A stretch of 50,969 nt of DNA, taken from the NCBI GenBank assembly GCA_019359075.1, contig JAHHIB010000065.1, forward strand, positions 1 to 50,969. Reading direction: 5' to 3'. The translations under genes were made by a program, and so were the position numbers. The number at the start of each line of letters is the position of its first letter. Positions within the stretch are counted from its first letter, which is position 1. A model generated the notes under the pieces. It worked only from the letters and a program-made list of their open reading frames with translations. It had not been told where the DNA came from and did no database searches. Shown here one piece after another: positions 8,298 through 17,303 of the stretch. The stretch is from Kalymmatonema hyalinum WJT4-NPBG1 (GTDB lineage Bacteria; Cyanobacteriota; Cyanobacteriia; Cyanobacteriales; Nostocaceae).

Positions 8298-8420
8298 TTA
8301 ATGGGCAGATCCATTACCATGATAGTTGTCTGAATCGTAATATCCATTTTTCGTGCCAAAGAACAAGCACGAAACTGTGAAGACAATTGTTAATCCAGCT
8401 AAAATCAGCTTTACATCCAT
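8298..8420 (-). CDS. 40-residue single-pass membrane peptide
   Basis: A minus-strand frame of 40 codons begins MDVKLILAGLTIVFTVSCLF, a clear membrane helix or signal anchor, followed by the polar tail FGTKNGYYDSDNYHGNGSAH rich in Gly, Asn, Tyr and His. I recall very similar short proteins annotated as hypothetical in other cyanobacteria, which supports it being real. A weak ribosome site (aaaggg) lies about ten bases upstream. Nothing else is encoded between 8050 and 8650. Topology and tail suggest a small membrane or thylakoid-associated component, but no function is known to me. Confidence 0.65.
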   Translation of the reverse strand: MDVKLILAGLTIVFTVSCLFFGTKNGYYDSDNYHGNGSAH

Positions 8421-8604
8421 AAGTTTTTTGCCCTTTACGAAAGACTTTCTGATTTTAATAGACTGATTTCGATGTATGGAGAAATCACCTGAAAATTTTT
8501 ACTATGCTTATGCTGATTCTGCAATAAGTAATCTTACTATAATAAATCGTATTTTAAAACTTTTTGCCGAAGCTGTCTATGGTCTTAAGAGGGATTACGA
8601 CAAT

Positions 8605-8630
8605 TAAAAAGGCAGGCAAGACGCCTGCCT
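8605..8630 (-). terminator. Rho-independent terminator of the pabA-MBL unit
   Basis: On the minus strand the stem ggcaggc/gcctgcc (8611-8617 with 8623-8629) is followed by TTTTTAATTG. It lies about 20 bases after the stop of the MBL-fold gene. Confidence 0.85.
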
Positions 8631-8649
8631 CACAGCCAGCAAATTATTG

Positions 8650-9420
8650 TTAAAACTTGTAACTCAAAACTTGAATTGCACCATTGTCTGGTAACTTACC
8701 AGAGCTAACAGTGATTGTGTCACTCGTGCTACGCCGTACTGTCATTCCATTCATTACCGTCAGGAAGTCATCCAATGGCGAAATATCGCAATTAGCAGTG
8801 TCAGCAGCTTGTGTACGGTAATGGGTAGGAATAATGATCTTGGGATTGAGGGTTTGAATTGCCTGTTTAGCTTCCTGAGGATTATAAGCTTTTGGACCGC
8901 CTCCCACAGGGACTAACGCCACATCAGGACGCCCCATCAGAATTTTTTGCTCAATCGAAATCGGTGCAGCTGCTCCTCCTAAATGAAGGATGCTAATTCC
9001 CCCTTGCTTCCAAAGCCAAGCAGTATTTATACCAAACTGCTTACCACCTTTGCGGTCATGGTTTATGGCAATTCCCTGGAACTTAATGCCATTAAACTCG
9101 TAAGCTCCAGGTTCGTAAATAAGCTTGGGATTTCCTGCAAGGTCTTCTACAGCACCTTCATCCAGCAGTTGGCTGCTAATCAGCACTAAATCAGCCGCAA
9201 CTTTTGGCGCACGATAACCAGCGGTACAGCCAACTGTCCGAAAGGGATTTGTGAGAATTTTTACTCCGCCACCAGTAAACAGAAAGCTAGTATGACCGAG
9301 CCACTGAATTGATAATGAACCGCCAGATTGGGCATTCACTTGAAGGTCGGAACCGAAACTAGTAACCAACGTTGTTACTAATCCCGCCCCTGCATAACCC
9401 AATAACTGTCGTCGTTTCAT
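8650..9420 (-). CDS. Exported MBL-fold protein with altered metal site
   Basis: The 256-residue product has an N-terminal export signal (MKRRQLLGYAGAGLVTTLV, cleavage near VNAQS), possibly Tat-like because of the RR pair. The rest resembles the UPF0173/YtkL group of MBL-fold hydrolases: SIQWLGHTSFLF near residue 38, LHLGGAAAP near residue 147 and PTHYRT near residue 198. The usual HxHxDH metal motif is absent; its place near residue 80 is taken by LISSQLLDEGAVEDL. At least two metal-binding His are therefore missing, and the protein may bind one metal, act differently, or not be an enzyme. Its start overlaps the pabA/trpG stop by four bases, so it is probably translationally coupled. Confidence 0.78.
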   Translation of the reverse strand: MKRRQLLGYAGAGLVTTLVTSFGSDLQVNAQSGGSLSIQWLGHTSFLFTGGGVKILTNPFRTVGCTAGYRAPKVAADLVLISSQLLDEGAVEDLAGNPKLIYEPGAYEFNGIKFQGIAINHDRKGGKQFGINTAWLWKQGGISILHLGGAAAPISIEQKILMGRPDVALVPVGGGPKAYNPQEAKQAIQTLNPKIIIPTHYRTQAADTANCDISPLDDFLTVMNGMTVRRSTSDTITVSSGKLPDNGAIQVLSYKF

Positions 9421-10025
9421 GGATTCATCTCTCGAGACTGCAATTGTTCCAAAAAGTTTCGCAATAACTGCTTCCCTGAAGTTGTCAGGACACTCTCTGG
9501 GTGAAATTGGACGCCCTCGATGTGAGGATAGTTCCGGTGTCGCACTCCCATAATTGTGCCATCCTCAAGGGATGCAGTTATTTCCAGCACATCTGGACAA
9601 GTATCGCCCTCAATCACTAAACTATGATACCTGGTTGCGGTCATCGGATTTTCTAAGTTGCTGAAGACTCCTACGCCTGTGTGATATATCGGTGAAGTTT
9701 TGCCGTGCATCAACTCTGGCGCAGAAATGATTTTACCGCCAAACACTTGACCGATACTTTGATGCCCCAAGCAAACGCCTAAAATTGGCATACTTGGTCC
9801 AAGGCGAGAAATCACATCTAGGGAAATTCCTGCATCTTCTGGGCGACCAGGTCCTGGAGAAATTACGACTCCATCTGGCTGTAGCGCACGAATTTCATCT
9901 ATGGTGATTTTGTCGTTACGAAAAACCTTAATATCAGTTGCTACTGGGAACTCAGCCGCCAGTTCTCCCAGATACTGGACTAAATTATAGGTAAAGCTGT
10001 CGTAATTATCGATTATTATAAGCAA
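9417..10025 (-). CDS. pabA: Anthranilate/aminodeoxychorismate synthase, glutamine amidotransferase subunit
   Basis: The product is a class I glutamine amidotransferase that supplies ammonia to chorismate-derived synthesis of tryptophan and/or folate. The start of the family, IIIDNYDSFTYNL, and the triad motifs GVCLGHQ (nucleophile Cys) and VQFHPES (His and Glu) are present. An ATG at 10079 would add 18 atypical residues; the TTG at 10025 sits nine bases after a ggag ribosome site and matches the family N-terminus, giving 202 residues. The synthase component I is not in the window, so TrpG and PabA cannot be told apart. It is followed with a four-base overlap by the exported MBL-fold gene and preceded by dgkA. 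Confidence 0.88.
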   Translation of the reverse strand: MLIIIDNYDSFTYNLVQYLGELAAEFPVATDIKVFRNDKITIDEIRALQPDGVVISPGPGRPEDAGISLDVISRLGPSMPILGVCLGHQSIGQVFGGKIISAPELMHGKTSPIYHTGVGVFSNLENPMTATRYHSLVIEGDTCPDVLEITASLEDGTIMGVRHRNYPHIEGVQFHPESVLTTSGKQLLRNFLEQLQSREMNP

Positions 10026-10216
10026 AGTTGATTTCTCCTGGTTTTTACCAATCAGATAATTGTGATTGACTGTCACCAAAAGATTTTAATCGCTGTTTAA
10101 GTCATCTTGATACAGACACGATAAGTCGTATCGACTGAATTTAAAAAAATCGTTATAAAGTTAAGTGCACCCTGTCTGAAGCCGCTCAAATAGCAAGCAT
10201 CTCCAGCATTCAGCAC

Positions 10217-10684
10217 TTAAGAATGCACACCCGACAAAACTAAAGCGAACAGGGGAGGAAGTAAGAGTGTCCCAGCGACTAGCACCGCGACCAAAGCCGA
10301 GACAAGCACAGCACCAGCAGCACAGTCTTTGGCAATTTTTGCCAATTCATGGTAGGTCTGCTTAACTGTTAGATCGACAATTGACTCGATCGCTGTATTT
10401 AGTAACTCCAACGCCAAAACTAAACCGCTCGTTATTCCAATAACCGATATTTCCACAGGCTTAAGATGTAAAAAAACGCTCAAGCCAATAGCTAAAGCAC
10501 CGACAACAACGTGAATGCGAAAATTGCGTTGAGTTAGAAAAGCGTAGCTAATTCCACACCAAGCATACTTAAAACTCACAAATAAATTAGAGGCTATTTG
10601 CCACGACAGCGGACGTTGCTTAGTCACAACTGTTTCTAAGGAGTTTGGCGCTGGTGGAGACGAAACTTGTTGAGACATAGGCAT
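10217..10684 (-). CDS. dgkA: Diacylglycerol kinase family membrane protein
   Basis: The 155-residue product belongs to the prokaryotic diacylglycerol/undecaprenol kinase family. After about 30 polar residues come FKYAWCGISYAFLTQRNFRIH, a membrane helix, then the family signature ALELLNTAIESIVDLTV near residue 95, with Glu and Asn residues for catalysis, and a final pair of hydrophobic helices. It phosphorylates lipid alcohols at the inner membrane. ATG codons at 10684 and 10678 are both possible. It follows ybeY by about 135 bases and precedes pabA, an order that I recall as common in cyanobacteria. Confidence 0.88.
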   Translation of the reverse strand: MPMSQQVSSPPAPNSLETVVTKQRPLSWQIASNLFVSFKYAWCGISYAFLTQRNFRIHVVVGALAIGLSVFLHLKPVEISVIGITSGLVLALELLNTAIESIVDLTVKQTYHELAKIAKDCAAGAVLVSALVAVLVAGTLLLPPLFALVLSGVHS

Positions 10685-10819
10685 AAAAATCAAACAGCAA
10701 AGTGGGTGAGGAGGGCATTTTAGCGGATGTTAATAAATAAATGAACTTATCAGCTCTTTTTAACGAGAGAATGTTAGATATTAAATACAGAATAACACTT
10801 AAAATGTAGTCAGCAATCA

Positions 10820-11344
10820 CTATTCAAAGTCAATCTCAATACCTATTGTCTTCAGTAATATTACTTGCTGTTTGAGCATTTGGCTCAAACTTTCTTCGTC
10901 TGGATGATCCCAACCCAAAAGATGCAATAACCCATGAGCCGCTAACCACGCTAGCTCCGTTGGCAAAGGGTGTTCCTGCTGTTGAGCTTGCTGCCGTGCT
11001 GTTTCGATTGAAATAACAATATCACCGAGATACAACGGTTCATCGGCGTCCATCTCTGGTAGCTGAGGCAATACCTCTAATGCCGCAAACGATAAAACGT
11101 CTGTCGCTTTATTCTGGTGACGATACTGCGCGTTAAGGGTTCGCATTTCAGCATCATCTGTTAAACGTAGTCCAACTTCATATTCTGGTGCTGGCGGAAT
11201 ACTCGTTTGTAATATTTCTAACCAGCACTCAAACCAGTTTTTCCAAGTTTCAGTTGCAATTTGGGCATCCGTATTACCAGAGGCTACAGCTTCCGCTTGG
11301 GATAACTCATGATAACAATCCTGTACATACAGTTCAACTTGCAC
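10820..11344 (-). CDS. ybeY: Endoribonuclease YbeY (rRNA maturation)
   Basis: The product of 174 residues carries the zinc motif of YbeY, HGLLHLLGWDH near residue 136 (HxxxHxxxxxH), preceded by LGDIVISIETARQQA and the central RHQNKATDVLSFA. YbeY takes part in 16S rRNA 3'-end maturation and ribosome quality control. The first 40 residues are an N-terminal extension of the kind seen in cyanobacterial members. The start codon is GTG, with ggag eleven bases upstream. It lies 36 bases after the DUF3285 gene. Confidence 0.93.
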   Translation of the reverse strand: MQVELYVQDCYHELSQAEAVASGNTDAQIATETWKNWFECWLEILQTSIPPAPEYEVGLRLTDDAEMRTLNAQYRHQNKATDVLSFAALEVLPQLPEMDADEPLYLGDIVISIETARQQAQQQEHPLPTELAWLAAHGLLHLLGWDHPDEESLSQMLKQQVILLKTIGIEIDFE

Positions 11345-11380
11345 TAGCTACAAAGTCTCCTAAGCTTACGTATGATGTCG

Positions 11381-11536
11381 TTAGCGAGTCAGGTAAGCAA
11401 GACCTACAAGGACTGCTAAAAGCCCTACAGTCGTCAGTACAAAATGCTTCACGGAGGTGCCGCCCTTTTGCACCATGTTTCGCATTGCGAGTTTCACGTA
11501 GCTAGGTCGAGGTTCGGTAGAAGGAGAATCGCTCAT
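11381..11536 (-). CDS. DUF3285 family small membrane protein
   Basis: A 51-residue frame encodes a polar N-terminus with SYVKLAMRNMVQKGGTSVKH followed by one membrane helix (FVLTTVGLLAVLVGLAYL) and a short basic end. This matches, from memory, the cyanobacterial DUF3285 family, usually found directly upstream of ybeY as here (36 bases). It should be a single-pass membrane protein with a cytoplasmic basic N-terminal region. Function is unknown. Confidence 0.85.
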   Translation of the reverse strand: MSDSPSTEPRPSYVKLAMRNMVQKGGTSVKHFVLTTVGLLAVLVGLAYLTR

Positions 11537-11669
11537 AATATTTTTGTAACAAAGTCTTCTAATAATGTAACAGTTCTTATAACATCAAGTTGCCATTCTG
11601 CCCCCCTTAGGAAGTGGTTAGTGGTTAGTAAATAGTGGTTTGTAGTATTTTTTGACAACCAACAAATCT

Positions 11670-11770
11670 ACAGACGCGACGCCACTCCCCAAGGGCGGAG
11701 GGAACCTCCGCACGGGGGTGGCTTCGGAGGGAGACCCTCCTGGAGCGCTGGCTCGCCATAGCGCGTCTCT
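11670..11770. repeat. Mosaic palindromic repeat between prfB and DUF3285
   Basis: A GC-rich block begins with agacgcgacgcc and ends with the near-inverse agcgcgtctct, and contains internal inverted blocks (cctccg/cggagg, gagggagaccctc). It contrasts with the AT-rich flanks. It lies in the 250-base gap inside an otherwise tight gene cluster, so it may act as an attenuator or RNA stabiliser, but it is more likely a dispersed repeat. Confidence 0.6.
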
Positions 11771-11788
11771 ACTAACTACCCCCCCTAA

Positions 11789-12908
11789 TTATGCAGAAGC
11801 CTCTACCAGCTGGTTTTCTTGGCGGAGATAGGCTTGGATGAACATATCGATTTCGCCGTTCATCACATCCGCGATCGCAGTTGTTTCCACACCAGTTCGC
11901 AAATCCTTCACCATTTGGTAAGGATGAAAAACGTAGTTGCGGATTTGGTTTCCCCAAGACGCTTCTACCATATCACCCCGGATTTCGGCAATTTCTTTTG
12001 CGTGTTGCTCTTGAGCGATCACCAGCAGTTTTGCCTTCAAGCGGGCGAGGGCTTTTTCTTTGTTTTGTAATTGGCTGCGTTCTTCCGTACAACGCACGGC
12101 AAGGCCAGTGGGAAGGTGAACAACTCGCACTGCGGTTTCTACTTTGTTGACGTTCTGTCCGCCCTTACCACCAGATCGAGTTGTGGTCACTTCCAAATCC
12201 TTCTCAGGAATTTCCAGTTGGATGGTGTTATCTATCTGGGGCATCACTTCCACGCCAGCAAAGCTGGTTTGCCGCTTGCCGTTGGCATTGAAAGGTGAAA
12301 TCCGCACTAGGCGATGTGTCCCTGTTTCTGAACGCAGGTAGCCGTAGGCATAGCGCCCAGTAATTTCTACAGTTACAGATTTAATTCCCGCTTCATCACC
12401 TTCGGAAAGCTCATTTAACTGCACTTTATAGCCGTGGTTTTCTCCCCAACGGGTGTACATCCGCAGCAACATTTCAGCCCAGTCTTGAGCATCTGTCCCA
12501 CCAGCACCTGCGTTGATTGTGAGTACAGCCCCCTTTTCGTCATAGGGACCAGAAAGCAACTGGAGTAACTCCCATTGGTCGAGTTCGCGATTGAGCTTAG
12601 TGACAGTAGACTCGGCTTCTTGCAGTAGCCCTTCATCTGTTTCTAACTCCAACAGTTCTAACACTGCCCTAGTGTCTTCCAAAGAAGCTTTCCACTGGTG
12701 ATACTGTTGCAGGTGTGCTTTCAGGTCGTTGAGTTCTTGCAGTATTTCCTGTGCTTTCGTTTGGTCATCCCACAACTCTGGTTGGGCTGCTATTTGTTCC
12801 AGGTCTTGAATTTTGGCGCTCAGTGCAGGGATGTCAAAGATAGTCCTGGGTTTTACCCAGGCGATGAGACAACGTTTCGACTTCGCGTTTGAGTTCTAAA
12901 GCTTCCAT
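11789..12908 (-). CDS. prfB: Peptide chain release factor 2 (programmed +1 frameshift)
   Basis: RF2 recognises UGA and UAA stop codons. The gene starts at 12908 with [18 protein letters not shown] and reaches an in-frame TGA at codon 25; translation continues in the +1 frame from base 12835 with [16 protein letters not shown] to the stop at 11789. The joined product is about 372 residues, close to the usual length. The RF2 tripeptide SPF (RISPFNANG) and the catalytic loop [13 protein letters not shown] are present. The slip site CTT TGA C is identical to that of Escherichia coli. It heads the DUF3285-ybeY-dgkA-pabA cluster. Confidence 0.95.
12833..12845 (-). promoter_or_regulatory. Programmed +1 frameshift site of prfB
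   Basis: On the minus strand the sequence reads TAT CTT TGA C, with the stop TGA at 12836-12834. The stop is read by RF2 itself, so low RF2 favours slippage and the gene is autoregulated. A short purine stretch (agga) sits a few bases upstream, weaker than the aggggg spacer element of E. coli. Confidence 0.92.
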
Positions 12909-13163
12909 AGTACTTAATTGATAATGAGCGCTTTGGATTATAAGCTGTTGATTTCTATTCTATTTGCTTTCTTAATTTTACCTATAGTTTATCAAATACA
13001 TACTTATACAGTTTTTTTAGTATAAAATTTACGCTAATTTTACTGATTCTTTACAGGGGGTTTCTGAGAAGAACGCACCAAGCTAGAGTTCATAAGTTAG
13101 CTCATGGACATAAGATTGCAAAAGTCAAGAGTCATGAAATTTAAACCACAAATTAACGAGGCA

Positions 13164-13264
13164 GTGCGTTGCGGTGAGACCAGTGCTGTGTCTCCTGCGG
13201 AGGTGCTGAGCACCAAAGGCGCACGCTGCCCGTTAGCCTTCGCGTAGCGTCTCCGGAGGAGATA
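13164..13264. repeat. Palindromic repeat block, tctcc/ggaga type
   Basis: This GC-rich block contains tctcctgcggagg, gtgctgagcac, and gcgtagcgtctccggagga as nested inverted units. Related sequences occur at 25966-26037, 29222-29266, 41860-41922 and 45269-45300. It lies in the 460-base gap between prfB and the DUF6671 gene, which holds no gene that I can see. Confidence 0.65.
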
Positions 13265-13275
13265 GCAACTGCTGT

Positions 13276-13324
13276 ACAGATGCACACGAATAATTTATCT
13301 GTGTTAATCTGTGTAGCTCTGTGC
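13276..13324. repeat. Degenerate copy of the cacagat/atctgtg repeat
   Basis: The sequence has acagatgcacacgaataat and then ttatctgtgttaatctgtg, resembling the fuller copies at 42976-43040 and 47098-47163. The left end is eroded. Confidence 0.5.
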
Positions 13325-13373
13325 TTCTAAATATCCTTAAATCATACTTTTGTAAGAAGTCTATTAATTTGTA

Positions 13374-14237
13374 TTAGGGATTGCAGTACATACATTGAGA
13401 TGGATCTGCCTTTTGTAATCCATCTGGGAAGAAGATTTCTTGCGAAAATCCGCATTTTTGACATTTATAGATTGCTGTTAAAGTTAACTGTGTCGGTAAG
13501 TTACAATACGCACACAGTAGTCCGTTTTTCCTTTGAACTAATTCAAAACCTGGACAGGAACAGTTGGGACAGGGATTATTTAGTTTTCTGACTAAGTCGT
13601 GGGTAGCTTTTGCGATATTTTTCATCCGAGTAGGGTTATACAGAGCACGCATATCTGTTTCTATATAAACTTTGCCATCTTCGGAACTGTTTAAAGCAAA
13701 TTCAATTGCTTCCACCAGTTGTTCTGTTGTCTTAATACCTTTGATAATTTCATCTTGACTTTTGGGTGAAGAACTCAGCATGACGACTAGGGCGTGTTCG
13801 GGAAAGCCAACTGTATCTGCAAAATCTTGTGCTTCTTGAAGACTTTCCACAATCGTATGACTGAAGTTTGTTTCTATAGACAACTCTTGACCGACAATTT
13901 CTAGTTCCTTCGTTTTATCTAATAGAAGGACGACTTCCCGATTACAAGGTATAAACGGGCTAATAGGGTGAGGACCAAATGTACCTTCGCTAGCTAATGC
14001 CAAAGTTTCACCCGTGGCATCCAAGGCTTTTTCTGCTTTTAGCCTTGCTGCTTCGATTTGGTTTCCTGTCCTTTTAACTTCTCTTGTAAATGTACCAAAA
14101 CGGTCTGTATCAAAATCTTGCGGTACTATGACTTTTATTCCTAGCTCTTGTTCAATAATTGGAGCAATCACTTTCTCTTTGTGATGCATAGTTGCTAGTA
14201 CTGCTACTCGATTAACAAATAGCGGATGTTGTTTCAT
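13374..14237 (-). CDS. DUF6671 family zinc-ribbon protein
   Basis: The 287-residue product has a mixed alpha/beta body beginning HPLFVNRVAVLATMHHKEKVIAP, with conserved patches LASEGTFGPHP near residue 80 and YIETDMRALYNPTRM near residue 200. The C-terminal 70 residues carry four Cys pairs (CPNCSC, CAYC, CQKCG, CMYC), which look like two zinc ribbons. An ATG at 14270 is in frame, but the one at 14237 follows a gaggg element and matches the N-terminus I recall for this family. No enzymatic role is known to me. It stands alone between two repeat-bearing or AT-rich gaps. Confidence 0.78.
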   Translation of the reverse strand: MKQHPLFVNRVAVLATMHHKEKVIAPIIEQELGIKVIVPQDFDTDRFGTFTREVKRTGNQIEAARLKAEKALDATGETLALASEGTFGPHPISPFIPCNREVVLLLDKTKELEIVGQELSIETNFSHTIVESLQEAQDFADTVGFPEHALVVMLSSSPKSQDEIIKGIKTTEQLVEAIEFALNSSEDGKVYIETDMRALYNPTRMKNIAKATHDLVRKLNNPCPNCSCPGFELVQRKNGLLCAYCNLPTQLTLTAIYKCQKCGFSQEIFFPDGLQKADPSQCMYCNP

Positions 14238-14270
14238 ATCCCTCTGTATTTCCCTATTTAAGTGAAACAT

Positions 14271-14964
14271 ACAGCACTTGATAGCAGCTTTGGCAGCCCT
14301 CTACAAGTCACCTATGTTCATACGCAAAATTTTATAGTTGCTATAAATGGGATTCTATGAATAACTTATTTATGAAAAGAATTGGATATGAAACAATACA
14401 GTTCCATGAAGGATAGCTGAAGGCAAAGAAACCCGGTTTTGCACAAGTTACCACGTTTATAGGCTAATGCTTATCTGAACTGTAAGTAAGTCGGCACGAT
14501 AAAACCAATGTATGTTTAGTTTTGTAAAAACTGTGGAATGACCTATTTTTAAGGTATTCGTTGGCTTTACATTTCGTTACATAGAAAAATGTTTAACGGC
14601 GATTTACTTATTGGCATATGAAGAGTATCATCAATCATATTCAATAGTTATTATAAACTTGTCTTTATGGATAAGTTTTGTTAAATGATGGTAAGCGAGC
14701 GAATAAGTATTTGCTTATAGTAGCTATATAATATTTATTTAACTATCGCCTTGAAAATTTAACAATTTCTTTTGAAAAGGTGATAAATTTATCTACAACA
14801 GATGAGTTAAGTCACTCACAAGCTTCTAGTTCATGTAATTGAGGCTGTCATAGTTTTCACATTACATACATATACATAACCTCTTTTGATAGCAACGAAC
14901 ACAATTGTTCTGTTGCCCTGATTGACATAACTAAAAACAATTGCAATTAGCAACAAGAGAATTT
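14271..14964. other. Long AT-rich leader upstream of cmpA
   Basis: No gene is visible in this region between divergent genes. It should contain the promoter of the cmp operon. One TTA-N8-TAA match (14691-14704) fits the TTA-N7/8-TAA motif reported for the LysR-type regulator CmpR, but in DNA this rich in AT such a match is weak evidence. I did not find a convincing NtcA box (GTA-N8-TAC), which would be expected for a nitrate operon. Confidence 0.4.
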
Positions 14965-16326
14965 ATGGCGGAATTTTCTAATCAATTTTCTCGACGCAAA
15001 TTTCTGTTAACAGCTGGAGCTTCTGCTGTAGGATCTGTATTCCTCAAGGGGTGTTTAGGAAACCCCCCAGATACCGCGAACACAATTCAAGCACAACAAG
15101 TTGCTGCTATCAATATCAATCCAGCGGATAGACCAGAAACAACCACGGTCAAGCTAGGGTATATTCCCATTGTTGAAGCTGCTCCCTTGATTATTGCGAA
15201 AGAAAAAGGCTTCTTTGCAAAGTACGGCATGACCAATGTTGATATATCCAAGCAAGCCAACTGGGGTTCAGCAAGAGACAACATAGAAATTGGGGCTGCT
15301 GGAGGTGGAATTGATGGCGGTCAATGGCAGATGCCTATGCCTTATCTGATTTCTGAAGGGCGCATCACCAAGGGCAACCGAAAAATTCCCATGTATGTCT
15401 TGGCTCAGTTGAATACCCAAGGTAATGGAATTGCGATCGCCAGCACGCACCAAGGCAAGGGTATTGGCGTGCAGATTGCAGGTAAAGAAACGTTTTTTGC
15501 TCAACTCAAATCAGCAAACGCTGTGTTCAAAGCTGCCCAAACGTTCCCAGGAGTCAATCAGGATTTTTGGATTCGCTACTGGTTAGCTGCATCGGGTGTT
15601 AATCCAGACAGTGATATTCAACTGCTGACAGTCCCAGCAGCTCAGACAGTTGCAAATATGAAGACGGGGTCGATGGATGCTTTTAGTACGGGTGACCCGT
15701 GGCCCTACCGGATTGTTAAAGATAAGATTGGCTTTATGGCGGCATTAACCGCAGAAATCTGGAAAAACCATCCAGAAGAATACTTGGCAATGAGGGCAGA
15801 TTGGGTTGACAAAAATCCAAAAGCAACCAAAGCGCTTTTGAAAGGTCTTATGGAAGCGCAGCAATGGTGCGACAATTTTGACAACAGAAAAGAACTCGCT
15901 CAAATCCTTGCAAGACGAAATTACTTCAACGTGCCTGAGGCAGTTCTTATTGACCCATTTATGGGCAAGTATGAGATGGGAGATGGTCGCACCATTAACG
16001 ATAGAAAAATGGCATCTCTGTACTGGAAAGATGAAAAAGGTAGCGTCTCCTATCCCTACAAGAGCCATGACCTTTGGTTTTTAACAGAAAGCGTGCGCTG
16101 GGGCTTCTTACCTGAAGATACCTTAACAAATGCCAAAGCGCTTATAGATAAAGTTAACCGCGAGGATTTGTGGAGAGAAGCCGCTAAAGAAATAGGCGTT
16201 GCTGCTGCTGATATTCCCACCAGTACATCCCGTGGTGTTGAAGAATTTTTTGATGGCATCAAGTTTGACCCAGAAAATCCAAAAGCTTACTTGCAAAGCC
16301 TCAAGATTAAAAAAGTCAAAGTTTAG
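14965..16326 (+). CDS. cmpA: ABC transporter solute-binding lipoprotein CmpA (bicarbonate type)
   Basis: The 453-residue product belongs to the NrtA/CmpA family. It starts with a Tat-like lipoprotein signal ([20 protein letters not shown], lipobox Cys at about residue 30). The binding-domain segments [43 protein letters not shown] and STGDPWPYR match CmpA as I remember it; NrtA has THDLW and GEPWN at the last two places. On that basis I prefer bicarbonate over nitrate, also because no nitrate reductase gene is nearby. The TTG at 14941 is in frame, but the ATG at 14965 is the better start. Substrate remains an inference. Confidence 0.82.
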   Translation: MAEFSNQFSRRKFLLTAGASAVGSVFLKGCLGNPPDTANTIQAQQVAAININPADRPETTTVKLGYIPIVEAAPLIIAKEKGFFAKYGMTNVDISKQANWGSARDNIEIGAAGGGIDGGQWQMPMPYLISEGRITKGNRKIPMYVLAQLNTQGNGIAIASTHQGKGIGVQIAGKETFFAQLKSANAVFKAAQTFPGVNQDFWIRYWLAASGVNPDSDIQLLTVPAAQTVANMKTGSMDAFSTGDPWPYRIVKDKIGFMAALTAEIWKNHPEEYLAMRADWVDKNPKATKALLKGLMEAQQWCDNFDNRKELAQILARRNYFNVPEAVLIDPFMGKYEMGDGRTINDRKMASLYWKDEKGSVSYPYKSHDLWFLTESVRWGFLPEDTLTNAKALIDKVNREDLWREAAKEIGVAAADIPTSTSRGVEEFFDGIKFDPENPKAYLQSLKIKKVKV

Positions 16327-16364
16327 TAAAAGTTTAGGCGCAATATTTGAGGAGAACACTAACA

Positions 16365-17204
16365 ATGGTAACGCTGCAAAGACGCTCTTCTGGAAATACC
16401 TCTCAGAATGTTTGGTTATCTCGTCTGCAAAAGCAATATCCCGATCTGTTGCCTCCGCTGGCAGCGCTCGCCATCTTTCTAGTTATTTGGCAGTTGTTTT
16501 CTTGGACTCCTGGAGCAACACTACCAGGACCTATCCAAGTGGTGCAAGAAACCTGGATACTGATTTTGTATCCCTTTTATGACCGAGGCGGGATAGACAA
16601 AGGTTTATTCTGGCAGATTCTTGCAAGCTTACAACGGGTAGCGATTGGTTACTCATTGGCGGCAATTCTCGGAATTACCTTGGGCATTGTGATTGGTACG
16701 AATAAAGTCATGTACAAGGCTTTAGATCCGATGATCCAATTATTCCGTACTGTACCGCCTCTGGCTTGGGTACCGATTGCTCTTGCTGCTTTGCGACAAA
16801 ACGAACCATCTGCCTTGTTCGTCATTTTTATCACGGCAATTTGGCCCATTTTGATAAATACAGCAGTGGGCGTAAAGCAAATTCCCCAAGATTACAACAA
16901 CGTAGCCAAAGTTCTGCAACTTTCTCGTCGAGATTATTTCTTCAATATCCTCATACCCTCTGCTCTACCCTACATTTTTACAGGGTTAAGGATTGCGATT
17001 GGATTGGCTTGGTTAGCAATTATTGCCGCAGAAATTATCATGTCGGGCATTGTGGGAATTGGCTTCTTTATCTGGGATGCCTATCAGAATAACAAAGTCA
17101 GTGAAATTATTTTGGCTCTCGTCTACATCGGTGTCGTTGGCTTGATACTAGACAAAGCGATGCTTTGGGTACAGTCGAGGATTTTGCCAGAAGAACAGAA
17201 ATAA
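16365..17204 (+). CDS. cmpB: ABC transporter permease CmpB
   Basis: The 279-residue product is a binding-protein-dependent permease. After a polar start (SQNVWLSRLQKQYP) come a first membrane helix, a periplasmic loop (PGPIQVVQETW) and five further helices. The EAA-type coupling loop is visible as IPQDYNNVAKVLQLSRRDYF near residue 175, followed by ILIPSALPYIFTGLRIAIG. The ATG at 16365 follows a gaggag ribosome site; an in-frame TTG at 16347 lies inside that site and is not the start. It is 38 bases after cmpA and 99 before cmpC, clearly one operon. Confidence 0.88.
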   Translation: MVTLQRRSSGNTSQNVWLSRLQKQYPDLLPPLAALAIFLVIWQLFSWTPGATLPGPIQVVQETWILILYPFYDRGGIDKGLFWQILASLQRVAIGYSLAAILGITLGIVIGTNKVMYKALDPMIQLFRTVPPLAWVPIALAALRQNEPSALFVIFITAIWPILINTAVGVKQIPQDYNNVAKVLQLSRRDYFFNILIPSALPYIFTGLRIAIGLAWLAIIAAEIIMSGIVGIGFFIWDAYQNNKVSEIILALVYIGVVGLILDKAMLWVQSRILPEEQK

Positions 17205-17303
17205 TAATGATGAAGTTGACTGTTGACATTTAACAGCCAACAGTCTCAAGAGCCAATGAAAAATATTTTCGCAACTTGATTTCACAATTCACACTTGATA
17301 GCT

